From contig JAKIUV010000081.1 of assembly GCA_021647375.1 (NCBI GenBank), forward strand, positions 1 to 11,706: a stretch of DNA of 11,706 nucleotides, written 5' to 3'. Shown here piece after piece: positions 1-6,204 of the stretch. Within the stretch, counting starts at the first letter, position 1; every line of letters starts with the position of its first letter. Made by a program: the position numbers and the translations under genes. Source of the stretch: Robiginitomaculum sp. (GTDB lineage Bacteria > Pseudomonadota > Alphaproteobacteria > Caulobacterales > Maricaulaceae). Under the pieces are notes generated by a model. That model made no database searches and was not told the DNA's origin. It was given only the letters and a program-made list of their open reading frames with translations.

Positions 1-220
1 TTTTATCGCCCGGTTCCGGCAATGGCGGCACGCGGCCATTTTGACCGGCCTCTAGACGCACTTTGCCTTTGACCCGTTTACCCTCGACCCGTAACTGCCC
101 GGTACGCAGATATTTCTCGACCCGCCCGTGGGGGATATGGGGGAATTTACGCTTGAACCATCTGTCGAGACGCGAGCCATCATCGCCCTCGTCCACAGTT
201 AAATTTTGAACACCACTCAT
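1..220 (-). CDS. rluC: RluC/RluD-family 23S rRNA pseudouridine synthase, N-terminal part only
   Basis: Only about the first 73 residues are present; the gene runs off the left edge. The protein starts MSGVQNLTVDEGDDGSRLDR, with an S4 RNA-binding fold at about residues 15-52 (GSRLDRWFKRKF, then GRVEKYLRTGQLRVEGKRVK). This is the usual N-terminal domain of RluC/RluD enzymes, which isomerise uridines in 23S rRNA to pseudouridine. The catalytic domain with its Asp lies outside the window, so the exact member cannot be fixed. The ATG at 218-220 follows an AAAGG element and lies 11 bp after the crcB stop, so the two genes are probably co-transcribed. A crcB-rluC pair downstream of rarA is common in Alphaproteobacteria, which supports rluC over other family members. 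Confidence 0.85.
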   Translation of the reverse strand, partial: MSGVQNLTVDEGDDGSRLDRWFKRKFPHIPHGRVEKYLRTGQLRVEGKRVKGKVRLEAGQNGRVPPLPEPGDK

Positions 221-231
221 GAAATATACCT

Positions 232-627
232 TTATGCCCCGAACACTTTACGGGCAATAACCAAGCCAATAAACAAGGCCAAAATTGAAAACACAACGGA
301 CGCGGAAATATAGCCCAGCGCTGCACCGTAAGCCTTGGTTTCTATCATCCGCATCGCGTCCAGAGAAAACGCTGAGAACGTGGTAAACCCGCCCAGCACA
401 CCAACGGCTAAAAACAAACGCAAATTATTGGCGCCGCCCGCCAGAGCCGACCCCTTAAGCGCTAACCAGCCGACCAGCAAACCCATCAAAAAACCACCAA
501 AAACATTGACAGCCAAAGTCCCATAAGGATAGCCCGGCCCCATAGTACGCAGTGCCAAGCTGCCGAGCAAATGTCGCCCGCTCGCCCCCAGCGCCCCCCC
601 AAGCGCAACATACAAAATTCCGTTCAT
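232..627 (-). CDS. crcB: CrcB/Fluc fluoride channel
   Basis: A membrane protein of 131 residues, close to the usual 120-130 of the family. Fluc proteins form dual-topology dimers in the inner membrane that let fluoride leak out of the cell. Family motifs are clear: GGALGASGRH near residues 10-19, GTLAVNVFGGF at 37-47 with the conserved Asn41, and GGFTTFSAFS at 79-88 containing the pore Phe residues. Four hydrophobic segments are visible. I start at the ATG at 625-627, because the 28 in-frame codons upstream give a polar, non-membrane leader unlike the family; GGATGG just upstream may serve as ribosome binding site. The gene is followed at once by rluC. No fluoride riboswitch was recognised in the 130 bp upstream, but I could not fold that region. 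Confidence 0.93.
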   Translation of the reverse strand: MNGILYVALGGALGASGRHLLGSLALRTMGPGYPYGTLAVNVFGGFLMGLLVGWLALKGSALAGGANNLRLFLAVGVLGGFTTFSAFSLDAMRMIETKAYGAALGYISASVVFSILALFIGLVIARKVFGA

Positions 628-759
628 AATACCATCCGTTTTGTTGCCCCTAGTAAAATGCAGTGATACGCCGCGCGAACGGATTGCGCAAGGTTTGTAT
701 AGCGTGAACATTTCTTAACCCACGCTACAGCTATTGCGCATTGCTTAGCTGGCGGCTTT

Positions 760-1365
760 ATGTATTTTAGGTTTATGCGGTTTTTTAGAGCTACATTATT
801 GATCTGTGCTTTGGTATCATTGGCTCAACCAGTTTGGGCTAATCCTCCAGACGCAATTGTCTCGGCGGCGCAAGAGCGCACCAAAGCCGATGTGCGTTAT
901 GACGGCAGATATATAAGCCTTAAATATCCGGGCGGTGATGTGCCAGCGGATATTGGGGTGTGTACAGATGTGATCATCCGCACTTACCGCGCCGCGCTTG
1001 GGTTTGATTTTCAAAAAGCCGTCCACGAGGACATGCGCGCTAATTTTAATGCTTACCCGAAAAACTGGGGGCTGAAGCGACCTGACAAGAATATCGACCA
1101 CCGCCGCGTGCCCAATATGGAGAAATTCCTAAAACGCCAAGGCGCGGCGCTGAAGATTACCCAAAAAGCGGAAGATTATCTCCCAGGCGATATTGTCAGT
1201 TGGCGCCTCATTGGGAATGTACCCCATATCGGCATTGTCTCTAATAAAAAATCCGGTGATGGCGTCCCGCTGATCATCCACAATATAGGCGGAGGCCCCG
1301 TCGAGGACGACCTACTCTTCCACGCAAAAATCAACGGCCATTTCCGGTTTTTGCCGGAAGGCTAG
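760..1365 (+). CDS. Secreted DUF1287 family protein (YijF-like, putative NlpC/P60-type fold)
   Basis: A 201-residue protein with a signal peptide (residues 1-28, hydrophobic ATLLICALVSLA, likely cleavage near PVWA), so it should act in the periplasm. The rest matches DUF1287: DIGVCTDVIIRTYR at 65-77 with Cys68, DHRRVPNM at 113-120, LPGDIVSW at 141-148, HIGIV at 156-160 and IHNIGGG at 173-179. The ordered Cys and His residues resemble a papain-like/NlpC-P60 amidase site, suggesting a cell-wall peptidase or amidase, but no member has a firm function that I know of. The start is uncertain: ATG 775 (MRFFRATLL) also gives a good signal peptide and has TTAGG in front. It stands alone on the plus strand, diverging from crcB and converging on DUF3501 with a 13-bp gap. 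Confidence 0.88.
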   Translation: MYFRFMRFFRATLLICALVSLAQPVWANPPDAIVSAAQERTKADVRYDGRYISLKYPGGDVPADIGVCTDVIIRTYRAALGFDFQKAVHEDMRANFNAYPKNWGLKRPDKNIDHRRVPNMEKFLKRQGAALKITQKAEDYLPGDIVSWRLIGNVPHIGIVSNKKSGDGVPLIIHNIGGGPVEDDLLFHAKINGHFRFLPEG

Positions 1366-1375
1366 AGGCTTTTTG
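1342..1375 (+). terminator. Possible hairpin terminator at the end of the DUF1287 gene
   Basis: Inverted repeat TTCCGG / CCGGAA (1342-1347 and 1354-1359, 6-nt loop) overlaps the last codons and is followed by TTTTT at 1371-1375. The T-run is 11 nt away from the stem, so this is a weak terminator candidate for the plus strand. Confidence 0.3.
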
Positions 1376-1378
1376 TTA

Positions 1379-1972
1379 TCAACTAAAATCCCGCGCTAGC
1401 TCTGCAATCGTATCCGCACTCAGTACTGTCATATGGGCGTAGGCTGGGTGGTCAGAGCCTAGGATGATTTGGGTTTTGGGGTTTTTGAACGTGGCTTTTT
1501 GGACATCTGTTAGGGGGAAGTGAAAGAAGTGTACACTTGAGGTTTTGCCGTCGGCGCTGGTGCGTTCGGCGTCGTCTTCGGGGACAACGTAAATTTTATC
1601 GTCCCCTATTTGTAGATAAATATGGTTCTCTATGCCGCCCAATTGCAAGAGTAAATTTAACCTGCGCACCGGGTCGTCGATTTCGAACATCATAGTGGCG
1701 ACCAATTCATTGCCCTTGGGGATGAGCGGATTATAGGCGCTCAGTTCGTCCACCAATTGCGCATCGCCGCCTTTCTCGATATACAGCATTTCCTGGACTT
1801 GAAACAACATGGTCTCGAAGCTTTCGAAATAAAATGTACAGTCGCGGCCAAGGTCAACACGGCGCAAAGCCTTGGACGGCTTAAGCGCGGCGCGTCTTTC
1901 TTTGCGGATGGGTGCAAATTCTGCGTTAGATAAAATATCGGCGGCAGTGATAATACGTTCAGATTTAGGCAT
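1379..1972 (-). CDS. DUF3501 family protein
   Basis: A 197-residue soluble protein with no signal peptide, recognised as DUF3501 from the opening ITAADILSNAEFAPIRKERR, the DCTFYFESFETMLFQVQEML segment (44-63) and the late DVQKATFKNP/HPAYAHM region. Its biochemical role is unknown to me. No cysteine cluster or obvious cofactor site is visible, so it is more likely an assembly or partner protein than an electron carrier. It begins 13 bp after the stop of the GlpC-like gene with GGAAA upstream, so the two are translated from one message. DUF3501 genes recur next to rubrerythrin and GlpC-like genes in proteobacteria, which ties it to that peroxide/iron function by context only. Confidence 0.9.
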   Translation of the reverse strand: MPKSERIITAADILSNAEFAPIRKERRAALKPSKALRRVDLGRDCTFYFESFETMLFQVQEMLYIEKGGDAQLVDELSAYNPLIPKGNELVATMMFEIDDPVRRLNLLLQLGGIENHIYLQIGDDKIYVVPEDDAERTSADGKTSSVHFFHFPLTDVQKATFKNPKTQIILGSDHPAYAHMTVLSADTIAELARDFS

Positions 1973-1985
1973 ATTGTTTTTCCGT

Positions 1986-3317
1986 TTATAGTCCGTAAGA
2001 TTTGGCCATGAGTTCCATAGGGTGGTCTGGCGTTAGTTTTTTACCGTCTTCGCCCATGACTTGAATAAGATGCTTGCAAGCCAACGGGCAGTCCGAACAC
2101 AGATTGGCATTGCCTTTAGCTTTCACCTGGCGGACGGCAGGGCGTGCGACTTTGACCGCATAAGGTCGGGTTTCTTTCATAATCCCGAATGTGCCGCCGT
2201 GCCCCGAACAGCGCTCGACAATATCAACTTTGGTGTCAGGGATTTTGCGCAACATTTCAGCCGACTTGGCACCCATATTTTGCGCCCGCGCATGGCAGGC
2301 GGAATGGACGGTGATACCGCCCTCTATGGGCGACAGACCTTCGGCCAAGCCTTCATCCTTAGCAATGTCCACCATATATTCGGCCACATCATAAGTGGCT
2401 TCGGACAAGCGTTTTATATCCTCGTCGTCCGGTAATATAAGCGGCCATTCCATTTTCATCATCAAGCCACAAGATGCCGTCAGGGCGATAATGTCATAAC
2501 CCTTGTCAACCCACGGTAATAGCTCTGCCTTGACCAGTTCGGCCTGTTTTGCGACCTGTTCGATATTGCCCTCTTCCAGATAGGGCATACCGCAACAAGC
2601 GGGATAAACCACTTCGGTCTCGACACCGTTTTTGGCCAAAACCGCATGGGCCGCCGTGCCGCTTTCGGGCTTGTTATAATCCACATAACATGTAGCGAAA
2701 ATAACGGCTTTGCGCCCCACGGCTGGCGCGTCCATATTGCGCACGGGCGGATTTTTCGCGGACAATTTTTCAAAAGTTTTACCGTGAAATTTTGGCAATT
2801 CCGCATCTTTATCTATGCCGGTCACTTTCTCCATAACCGGGCGGGTCAGCTTATTGCCAAGCTTGCTAGCCCAATTGGCGAGGCCGGATATAGAGCCAAT
2901 CACCTTACCATTGCGGTCCATTTGCACCAATTGTTTTTTGGTGAAGCTGGTGCCTTTTTTCTTATATTCGGCGGCACGGGCGCGCAGCATAAGATGGGGG
3001 AAATCCAGATCAAATTCGTGGGGCGGCACATAGGGACATTTGACCATGAAGCACATATCGCACAAAGTACACGCATCAACGACCTTGGCGTATTCGGATT
3101 TATCAACCGTATCCAGCTCGCCGCTTTCACTATCGTCGATCATATCAAACAAGATCGGGAAGCTTTCGCACAGATTAAAACAGCGCCGACAGCCATGGCA
3201 AATGTCAAACACCCGCTCTAATTCTTCGGTAATAAAATTGTCGTCGTAAAAATCGTCATTTTGCCAGTCTATGGCATGACGTTTCGGGGCAGCTAGGCTA
3301 CCTTCTTTATGAGCCAT
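1986..3317 (-). CDS. GlpC/HdrD-like (Fe-S)-binding protein with CCG domains, rubrerythrin-associated
   Basis: A 443-residue protein of the heterodisulfide reductase/glycerol-3-phosphate dehydrogenase subunit C superfamily. Near the N-terminus are two 4Fe-4S motifs: Cys40/43/46/50 (CHGCRRCFNLC), then Cys83/86/89/94 with a C-x4-C last step. Two cysteine-rich (CCG) domains follow: the first holds Cys210 and CCG at 241-243, the second Cys341 and Cys370, where CCG is changed to CSG. An extra CSDCPLAC (Cys407/410/414) sits near the C-terminus. No membrane segment is seen, so it is likely cytoplasmic. It lies between rubrerythrin and DUF3501, with no glpA/glpB or hdr genes nearby, so glycerol-3-phosphate dehydrogenase work is unlikely. 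I infer electron transfer, perhaps to rubrerythrin. Start ATG 3317 follows AGGAA. Confidence 0.9.
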   Translation of the reverse strand: MAHKEGSLAAPKRHAIDWQNDDFYDDNFITEELERVFDICHGCRRCFNLCESFPILFDMIDDSESGELDTVDKSEYAKVVDACTLCDMCFMVKCPYVPPHEFDLDFPHLMLRARAAEYKKKGTSFTKKQLVQMDRNGKVIGSISGLANWASKLGNKLTRPVMEKVTGIDKDAELPKFHGKTFEKLSAKNPPVRNMDAPAVGRKAVIFATCYVDYNKPESGTAAHAVLAKNGVETEVVYPACCGMPYLEEGNIEQVAKQAELVKAELLPWVDKGYDIIALTASCGLMMKMEWPLILPDDEDIKRLSEATYDVAEYMVDIAKDEGLAEGLSPIEGGITVHSACHARAQNMGAKSAEMLRKIPDTKVDIVERCSGHGGTFGIMKETRPYAVKVARPAVRQVKAKGNANLCSDCPLACKHLIQVMGEDGKKLTPDHPMELMAKSYGL

Positions 3318-3337
3318 AACAATTTCCTAAAATAATT

Positions 3338-3367
3338 GCAGCCGGTTGTTGTGGGGCAACCGACTGC
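3338..3367 (-). promoter_or_regulatory. Intercistronic hairpin between rubrerythrin and the GlpC-like gene
   Basis: The arms GCAG-C-CGGTTG and CAACCG-A-CTGC pair over 10 bp with one C/A mismatch and an 8-nt loop. The hairpin lies in the 96-bp gap, about 20 bp before the GlpC-like start. No T-run follows on the minus strand, so it is more likely an attenuator, RNA-processing site or 3'-end stabiliser than a full terminator. Confidence 0.4.
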
Positions 3368-3413
3368 GGTAAGAACACGAACATTCGTCCACGCTCCTAT
3401 TCTTAAATTCTGC

Positions 3414-3833
3414 TTAGTCGTCCATACTGCCTAGAGCTTTGGTGAAGCGGCCCGCATGGGATTTTTCCGCTTTCGCCAAGGTTTCAAACCAGTCAGCGAT
3501 TTCGTCAAAGCCCTCTTCGCGGGCTGTGCGCGCCATGCCCGGATACATGTCTGTATATTCGTGGGTCTCGCCTTCGATGGCAGATTTCAGATTATCGGCA
3601 GTACCGCCAATTGGCATGCCTGTAGCCGGGTCACCAACCTCTTCCATAAACTCCAAATGGCCGTGGGCATGTCCGGTCTCGCCTTCGGCAGTGGAACGAA
3701 ATACGCTCGCCACATCATTATAGCCCTCAATGTCGGCCTTCTGGGCGAAATACAAATAACGGCGATTGGCTTGGCTCTCGCCGGCAAATGCGTCTTTTAA
3801 ATTATCGAGTGTTTTTGATGAAGCTAGTCCCAT
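3414..3833 (-). CDS. Rubrerythrin family protein without rubredoxin domain (erythrin type)
   Basis: A 139-residue ferritin-like four-helix diiron protein. Expected ligands are present: Glu19 (AFAGESQANRRY), Glu52-x-x-His55 (EGETGHAHGH), Glu89/Glu92 (EGETHEY) and Glu123-x-x-His126 (AKAEKSHAGRF). Rubrerythrins reduce hydrogen peroxide to water in the cytoplasm, normally taking electrons through a C-terminal rubredoxin domain; here the chain ends at SMDD with no CxxC, so an outside donor is needed. The start ATG 3833 has AGGAG 7-8 nt upstream. The gene lies 132 bp after irr and 96 bp before the GlpC-like gene, with Irr-type dyads upstream, so iron control is likely. An alternative role is iron storage or handling, as in other erythrin-type proteins. 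Confidence 0.93.
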   Translation of the reverse strand: MGLASSKTLDNLKDAFAGESQANRRYLYFAQKADIEGYNDVASVFRSTAEGETGHAHGHLEFMEEVGDPATGMPIGGTADNLKSAIEGETHEYTDMYPGMARTAREEGFDEIADWFETLAKAEKSHAGRFTKALGSMDD

Positions 3834-3891
3834 GATGTTCTCCTGTTCGGTTTTGTAAATATGTTGCCTAGGTAGATTCGATTAATAACAT

Positions 3892-3920
3892 AGGTTAACA
3901 AATATTTTTGACGCGGTCAA
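3892..3920 (-). promoter_or_regulatory. Candidate promoter of the rubrerythrin operon
   Basis: On the minus strand TTGACC (3915-3920) is followed after 17 bp by TAACCT (3892-3897). The -35 is good and the -10 weak, as might be expected of an activated promoter. The main Irr-type dyad ends 6 bp upstream of the -35. Confidence 0.4.
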
Positions 3921-3926
3921 TCACTT

Positions 3927-3941
3927 TTAGAATAATTCTAA
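3927..3941 (-). promoter_or_regulatory. Irr box (ICE motif) upstream of rubrerythrin
   Basis: A perfect 15-bp dyad, TTAGAAT-A-ATTCTAA, preceded by more T residues. It matches the alphaproteobacterial Irr consensus (TTTAGAA...TTCTAAA type). It sits between irr and rubrerythrin, centred at 3934, which is about -49 relative to the start site implied by the candidate promoter. Confidence 0.8.
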
Positions 3942-3943
3942 TT

Positions 3944-3958
3944 TGAGAGCAATTCTCA
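3944..3958 (-). promoter_or_regulatory. Second, imperfect Irr/Fur-like dyad
   Basis: TGAGAGC-A-ATTCTCA: the outer five bases of each arm pair perfectly, and the right arm ATTCTCA is close to the neighbouring Irr box. Its centre (3951) is 17 bp from the centre of the first dyad. It may be a weaker or cooperative site. Confidence 0.5.
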
Positions 3959-3965
3959 TATACAC

Positions 3966-4367
3966 CTAAATGCGTATAGTCACGTCAACGGACTTAATCC
4001 GGCGACCCTTTGGTAGCTTTGGCAAGCCTTGAATGTTGATCGCGTCCACAGGAATATCTTCCAGCCGCTCCTCGTCCTCAAAATAGAAATGATGATGAGC
4101 GGAAAGGTTGGTATCAAAAAACGCCCGACCTTGCTCGACACTAACCCGGCGTAGCAGTCCGGATGCGGCGAATTGGTTCAAAGTATTATAGACACTGGCC
4201 ACTGAGGTCTTTATTTGCTGACCGCGCGCCATCTCTATCACATCGTCTACGGTTACATGTTTATCTGAACCGTCAAACAACAGCCCAGCAATCGCCTTGC
4301 GGATTTGTGTCGGGCGAATATCGTGCTTGCTCAGCAGGCTTTGTATGTCTGTAGTATCGTGTTTCAT
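3966..4367 (-). CDS. irr: Irr-type iron response regulator (Fur superfamily)
   Basis: A 133-residue Fur-family repressor/activator. From the ATG the winged helix spans roughly residues 10-80 (DIRPTQIRKAIAGLLF, then SVASVYNTLNQFAASGLLRR), followed by the dimerisation domain with the His triplet in SAHHHFYFEDE at about 91-93. That HHH motif and the lack of C-terminal CxxC pairs are typical of Irr rather than Fur, Zur or PerR. Irr senses haem at the site of its synthesis and controls iron and haem genes in Alphaproteobacteria; it is active when iron is scarce. An N-terminal haem regulatory CP motif, seen in the Bradyrhizobium protein, is absent. A GTG at 4371-4373 would add two residues. The promoter analysis favours the ATG and a leaderless message. 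It is the first gene of the iron/peroxide block. Confidence 0.9.
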   Translation of the reverse strand: MKHDTTDIQSLLSKHDIRPTQIRKAIAGLLFDGSDKHVTVDDVIEMARGQQIKTSVASVYNTLNQFAASGLLRRVSVEQGRAFFDTNLSAHHHFYFEDEERLEDIPVDAINIQGLPKLPKGRRIKSVDVTIRI

Positions 4368-4373
4368 AAGCAC

Positions 4374-4402
4374 AATATAAGAACCGTTCTAATTTATTGC
4401 AA
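4374..4402 (-). promoter_or_regulatory. irr promoter, apparently leaderless
   Basis: On the minus strand TTGCAA (4397-4402) and TATATT (4374-4379) are separated by exactly 17 bp. Counting seven bases on from the -10 places +1 at 4367, the A of the irr ATG. No Shine-Dalgarno is seen, which fits a leaderless transcript. Confidence 0.55.
4378..4392 (-). promoter_or_regulatory. Irr-like dyad overlapping the irr promoter
   Basis: Minus-strand TTAGAAC-G-GTTCTTA is a 15-bp dyad with one mismatched pair, closely like the box before rubrerythrin. It fills most of the -35/-10 spacer and touches the -10, the right place for autorepression. Confidence 0.6.
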
Positions 4403-4418
4403 GGGTTTTTATGTCTTG

Positions 4419-4446
4419 CCAAGACTTATGCACCAAGACTTATGCA
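4419..4446. repeat. Perfect 14-bp tandem duplication
   Basis: The unit CCAAGACTTATGCA occurs twice head to tail (4419-4432 and 4433-4446). It spans the stop codon of the hydrolase relic, so it alters the last few codons of that reading frame. Confidence 0.9.
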
Positions 4447-4824
4447 ATCGTCAACGAACGTCGCCGCAAGTCTATATGAGTGCTCAGCATCCTTTGAACT
4501 TAGCCGCTCCAGATGGTGCCGGGGCGTATCCCAATAATTCATTTTTACATAAACACTGGCTTTATGGGCATTTTCCGCCAACTTTACCGCATCGTCAAAA
4601 TGCATGTCGTGCTTGCTAGTGTGAATACACATACGGGGGAAACCATCAAAGTCTGCAAATATTGGCGACGCCTTGGGATCAATAAACAGACTTGACCATA
4701 ATGGATACTCTAGCGGCAACATTGGCTGGCGCAGTAAAGCAGAAATTGCTAATCCTAAAACGGGTGATGATTTATTTGCCAGAAACAGCCCAACCCATCT
4801 GGAATCTGATAATGAGTTTAGTCA
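4426..4824 (-). pseudogene. C-terminal relic of an alpha/beta-hydrolase (HSL/lipase-like family)
   Basis: Reading from the in-frame TGA at 4822-4824 down to the TAA at 4426-4428 gives about 132 residues that resemble the C-terminal third of hormone-sensitive-lipase-type esterases: DPKASPIFADFDGFP, then SKHDMHFDDAVKLAENA (region of the catalytic Asp) and YWDTPRHHLERL (region of the catalytic His). The N-terminal two thirds, with the HGGG oxyanion motif and GDSAG nucleophile elbow, are absent; further upstream all frames are soon closed by stops before rarA. An ATG at 4720-4722 could start a 98-residue product, but it could not be a working hydrolase. I read it as the remains of a gene lost from this site. 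Sharing of the final codons with the 14-bp duplication adds to the picture of decay. Confidence 0.75.
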
Positions 4825-4870
4825 AGGTTTAAGGGCGTGGTTTTCAGCCGAGTTTTAAGCCATAACGGGG

Positions 4871-4893
4871 CGTAAATCGGACGGTGATTTACG
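4871..4893 (-). terminator. Hairpin just after rarA
   Basis: Perfect 8-bp inverted repeat CGTAAATC / GATTTACG with a 7-nt loop, starting 2 bp after the rarA stop. No T-run follows on the minus strand, so termination is not certain; it may protect the 3' end. Confidence 0.4.
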
Positions 4894-4895
4894 TG

Positions 4896-6203
4896 TTAAT
4901 CACTACGGTTATCGTGTCGAAGTGCCGCCCACCGTTCTAGCCTCGCCTTAATCTCCCGCTCTCGCCCTTCTCCTTTGGGTGCGTAGAAGTTTTCGCGCTT
5001 CATGCCATCGGGAAAATAATTTTGGCCGGAGAAACCCTCTTCTGTGTCGTGATCGTAGGCATAGCCCTTGCCGTAGCCCAAGTCTTTCATCATTTTGGTT
5101 GGTGCGTTTAATATATGCGCAGGCGGCATAAGGGAGCCGGTTTTTTTGGCGGCGCGCATGGCCGCTTTGAACGCCGTGTAAACTGCGTTGGATTTGGGGG
5201 CTGTGGCCATGTGAACGACCGCGTGGGCGATGGCTAGCTCGCCTTCGGGGGAGCCTAAAAACCGGTATGTGTTCATGGCTTCATTGGCCAACATCAGGGC
5301 TAATGGATCGGCGAGGCCAATATCCTCGGACGCCATACGGACAATACGCCTTGCAATATAGAGCGGGTCTTCGCCGCCCGTCAGCATCCGCGCCAACCAA
5401 TACAGCGCCGCGTCCGGGTCAGAACCCCTGATGGATTTATGCAAAGCGGAAATGAGATTATAATGCTCTTCGCGGTTCTTATCATAAGCAGGTGCGCGCT
5501 TTTGCAAATGCCTGGCGACGCCTTTAGCATCCAGTTTTTTTTTGGTCGTAAGCGCGAATATCTCCTCAGCCAAGTTCAGCAAATAACGCCCGTCCCCGTC
5601 CGCAAATGCAATCAACGCATCACGGCCATCTCTGGTCAGCGGTAAATCTTGTTCGGTAGTTTTCTCGGCCCGCACTAGCAACTCGTCCAATGCTTTCTCG
5701 CTGAGGCGTTTCAGCACAAACACTTGCGCACGCGACAGCAAAGCGCCGTTCAGTTCAAATGAAGGGTTCTCCGTAGTCGCGCCGATGAGCGTCACTATCC
5801 CCGCCTCTACATAGGGCAAAAAACCGTCCTGCTGGGCTTTGTTGAAACGGTGGATTTCGTCGACGAACAAAAGCGTACCGCGCCCGGTGGAGCGGCGGGC
5901 TTCGGCGGCGGCAAATATCTCGCGTAAATCTTTGACACCGGAAAACACAGCGGACAATTGGACAAATTCCATATCTGCGTGGTTCGCAATGAGCCGCGCT
6001 ATCGTGGTTTTGCCCACACCCGGTGGCCCCCATAATATCATCGAGGCAATGCGCCCGCTGGCCAACATCCGCCCGATAGGCTCCTCGTCCGCCAGCAAAT
6101 GATCTTGTCCGACCACATCCCCAATAGACCGTGGCCGCAGTAAATCCGCCAAGGGACGCGGCGCGTCAGCATCAAGGCCAGCAGTTTGAAAAAGATCGCT
6201 CAT
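4896..6203 (-). CDS. rarA: Replication-associated recombination protein A (RarA/MgsA) AAA+ ATPase
   Basis: A 435-residue AAA+ ATPase related to clamp loaders and RuvB; RarA acts at stalled replication forks in the cytoplasm. Numbered from MSDLFQ: Walker A GPPGVGKTT at 59-67, Walker B LLFVDEIH at 111-118, sensor-1 GATTENPSF at 141-149, and arginine finger in LLSRAQVF (Arg158). The family's C-terminal half follows, with HYNLISALHKSIRGSDPDAALYW-type residues and PPAHILNAPTKMMK. Length is normal (about 430-450). The ATG at 6201-6203 gives the family-like N-terminus; ATG 6215 or TTG 6221 upstream would add a few unconserved residues. It follows the small lipoprotein gene by 75 bp. No Shine-Dalgarno is visible, and a 9-bp inverted repeat sits directly in front. 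Confidence 0.95.
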   Translation of the reverse strand: MSDLFQTAGLDADAPRPLADLLRPRSIGDVVGQDHLLADEEPIGRMLASGRIASMILWGPPGVGKTTIARLIANHADMEFVQLSAVFSGVKDLREIFAAAEARRSTGRGTLLFVDEIHRFNKAQQDGFLPYVEAGIVTLIGATTENPSFELNGALLSRAQVFVLKRLSEKALDELLVRAEKTTEQDLPLTRDGRDALIAFADGDGRYLLNLAEEIFALTTKKKLDAKGVARHLQKRAPAYDKNREEHYNLISALHKSIRGSDPDAALYWLARMLTGGEDPLYIARRIVRMASEDIGLADPLALMLANEAMNTYRFLGSPEGELAIAHAVVHMATAPKSNAVYTAFKAAMRAAKKTGSLMPPAHILNAPTKMMKDLGYGKGYAYDHDTEEGFSGQNYFPDGMKRENFYAPKGEGREREIKARLERWAALRHDNRSD

Positions 6204-6204
6204 G

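Noticed and set aside
2061..2435. Plus-strand open frames opposite the GlpC-like gene, and similar ones opposite most other genes
   Set aside because: They are antisense shadows of clearly conserved proteins and have no start signals or family resemblance.
3880..3898. Two TTAA elements that could suggest a CtrA site before rubrerythrin
   Set aside because: They are 9 bp apart rather than the 7 bp of the CtrA consensus.
4163..4858. Short plus-strand frames over irr and the hydrolase relic
   Set aside because: They run antisense to recognisable protein sequence and show no ribosome binding site or motif.
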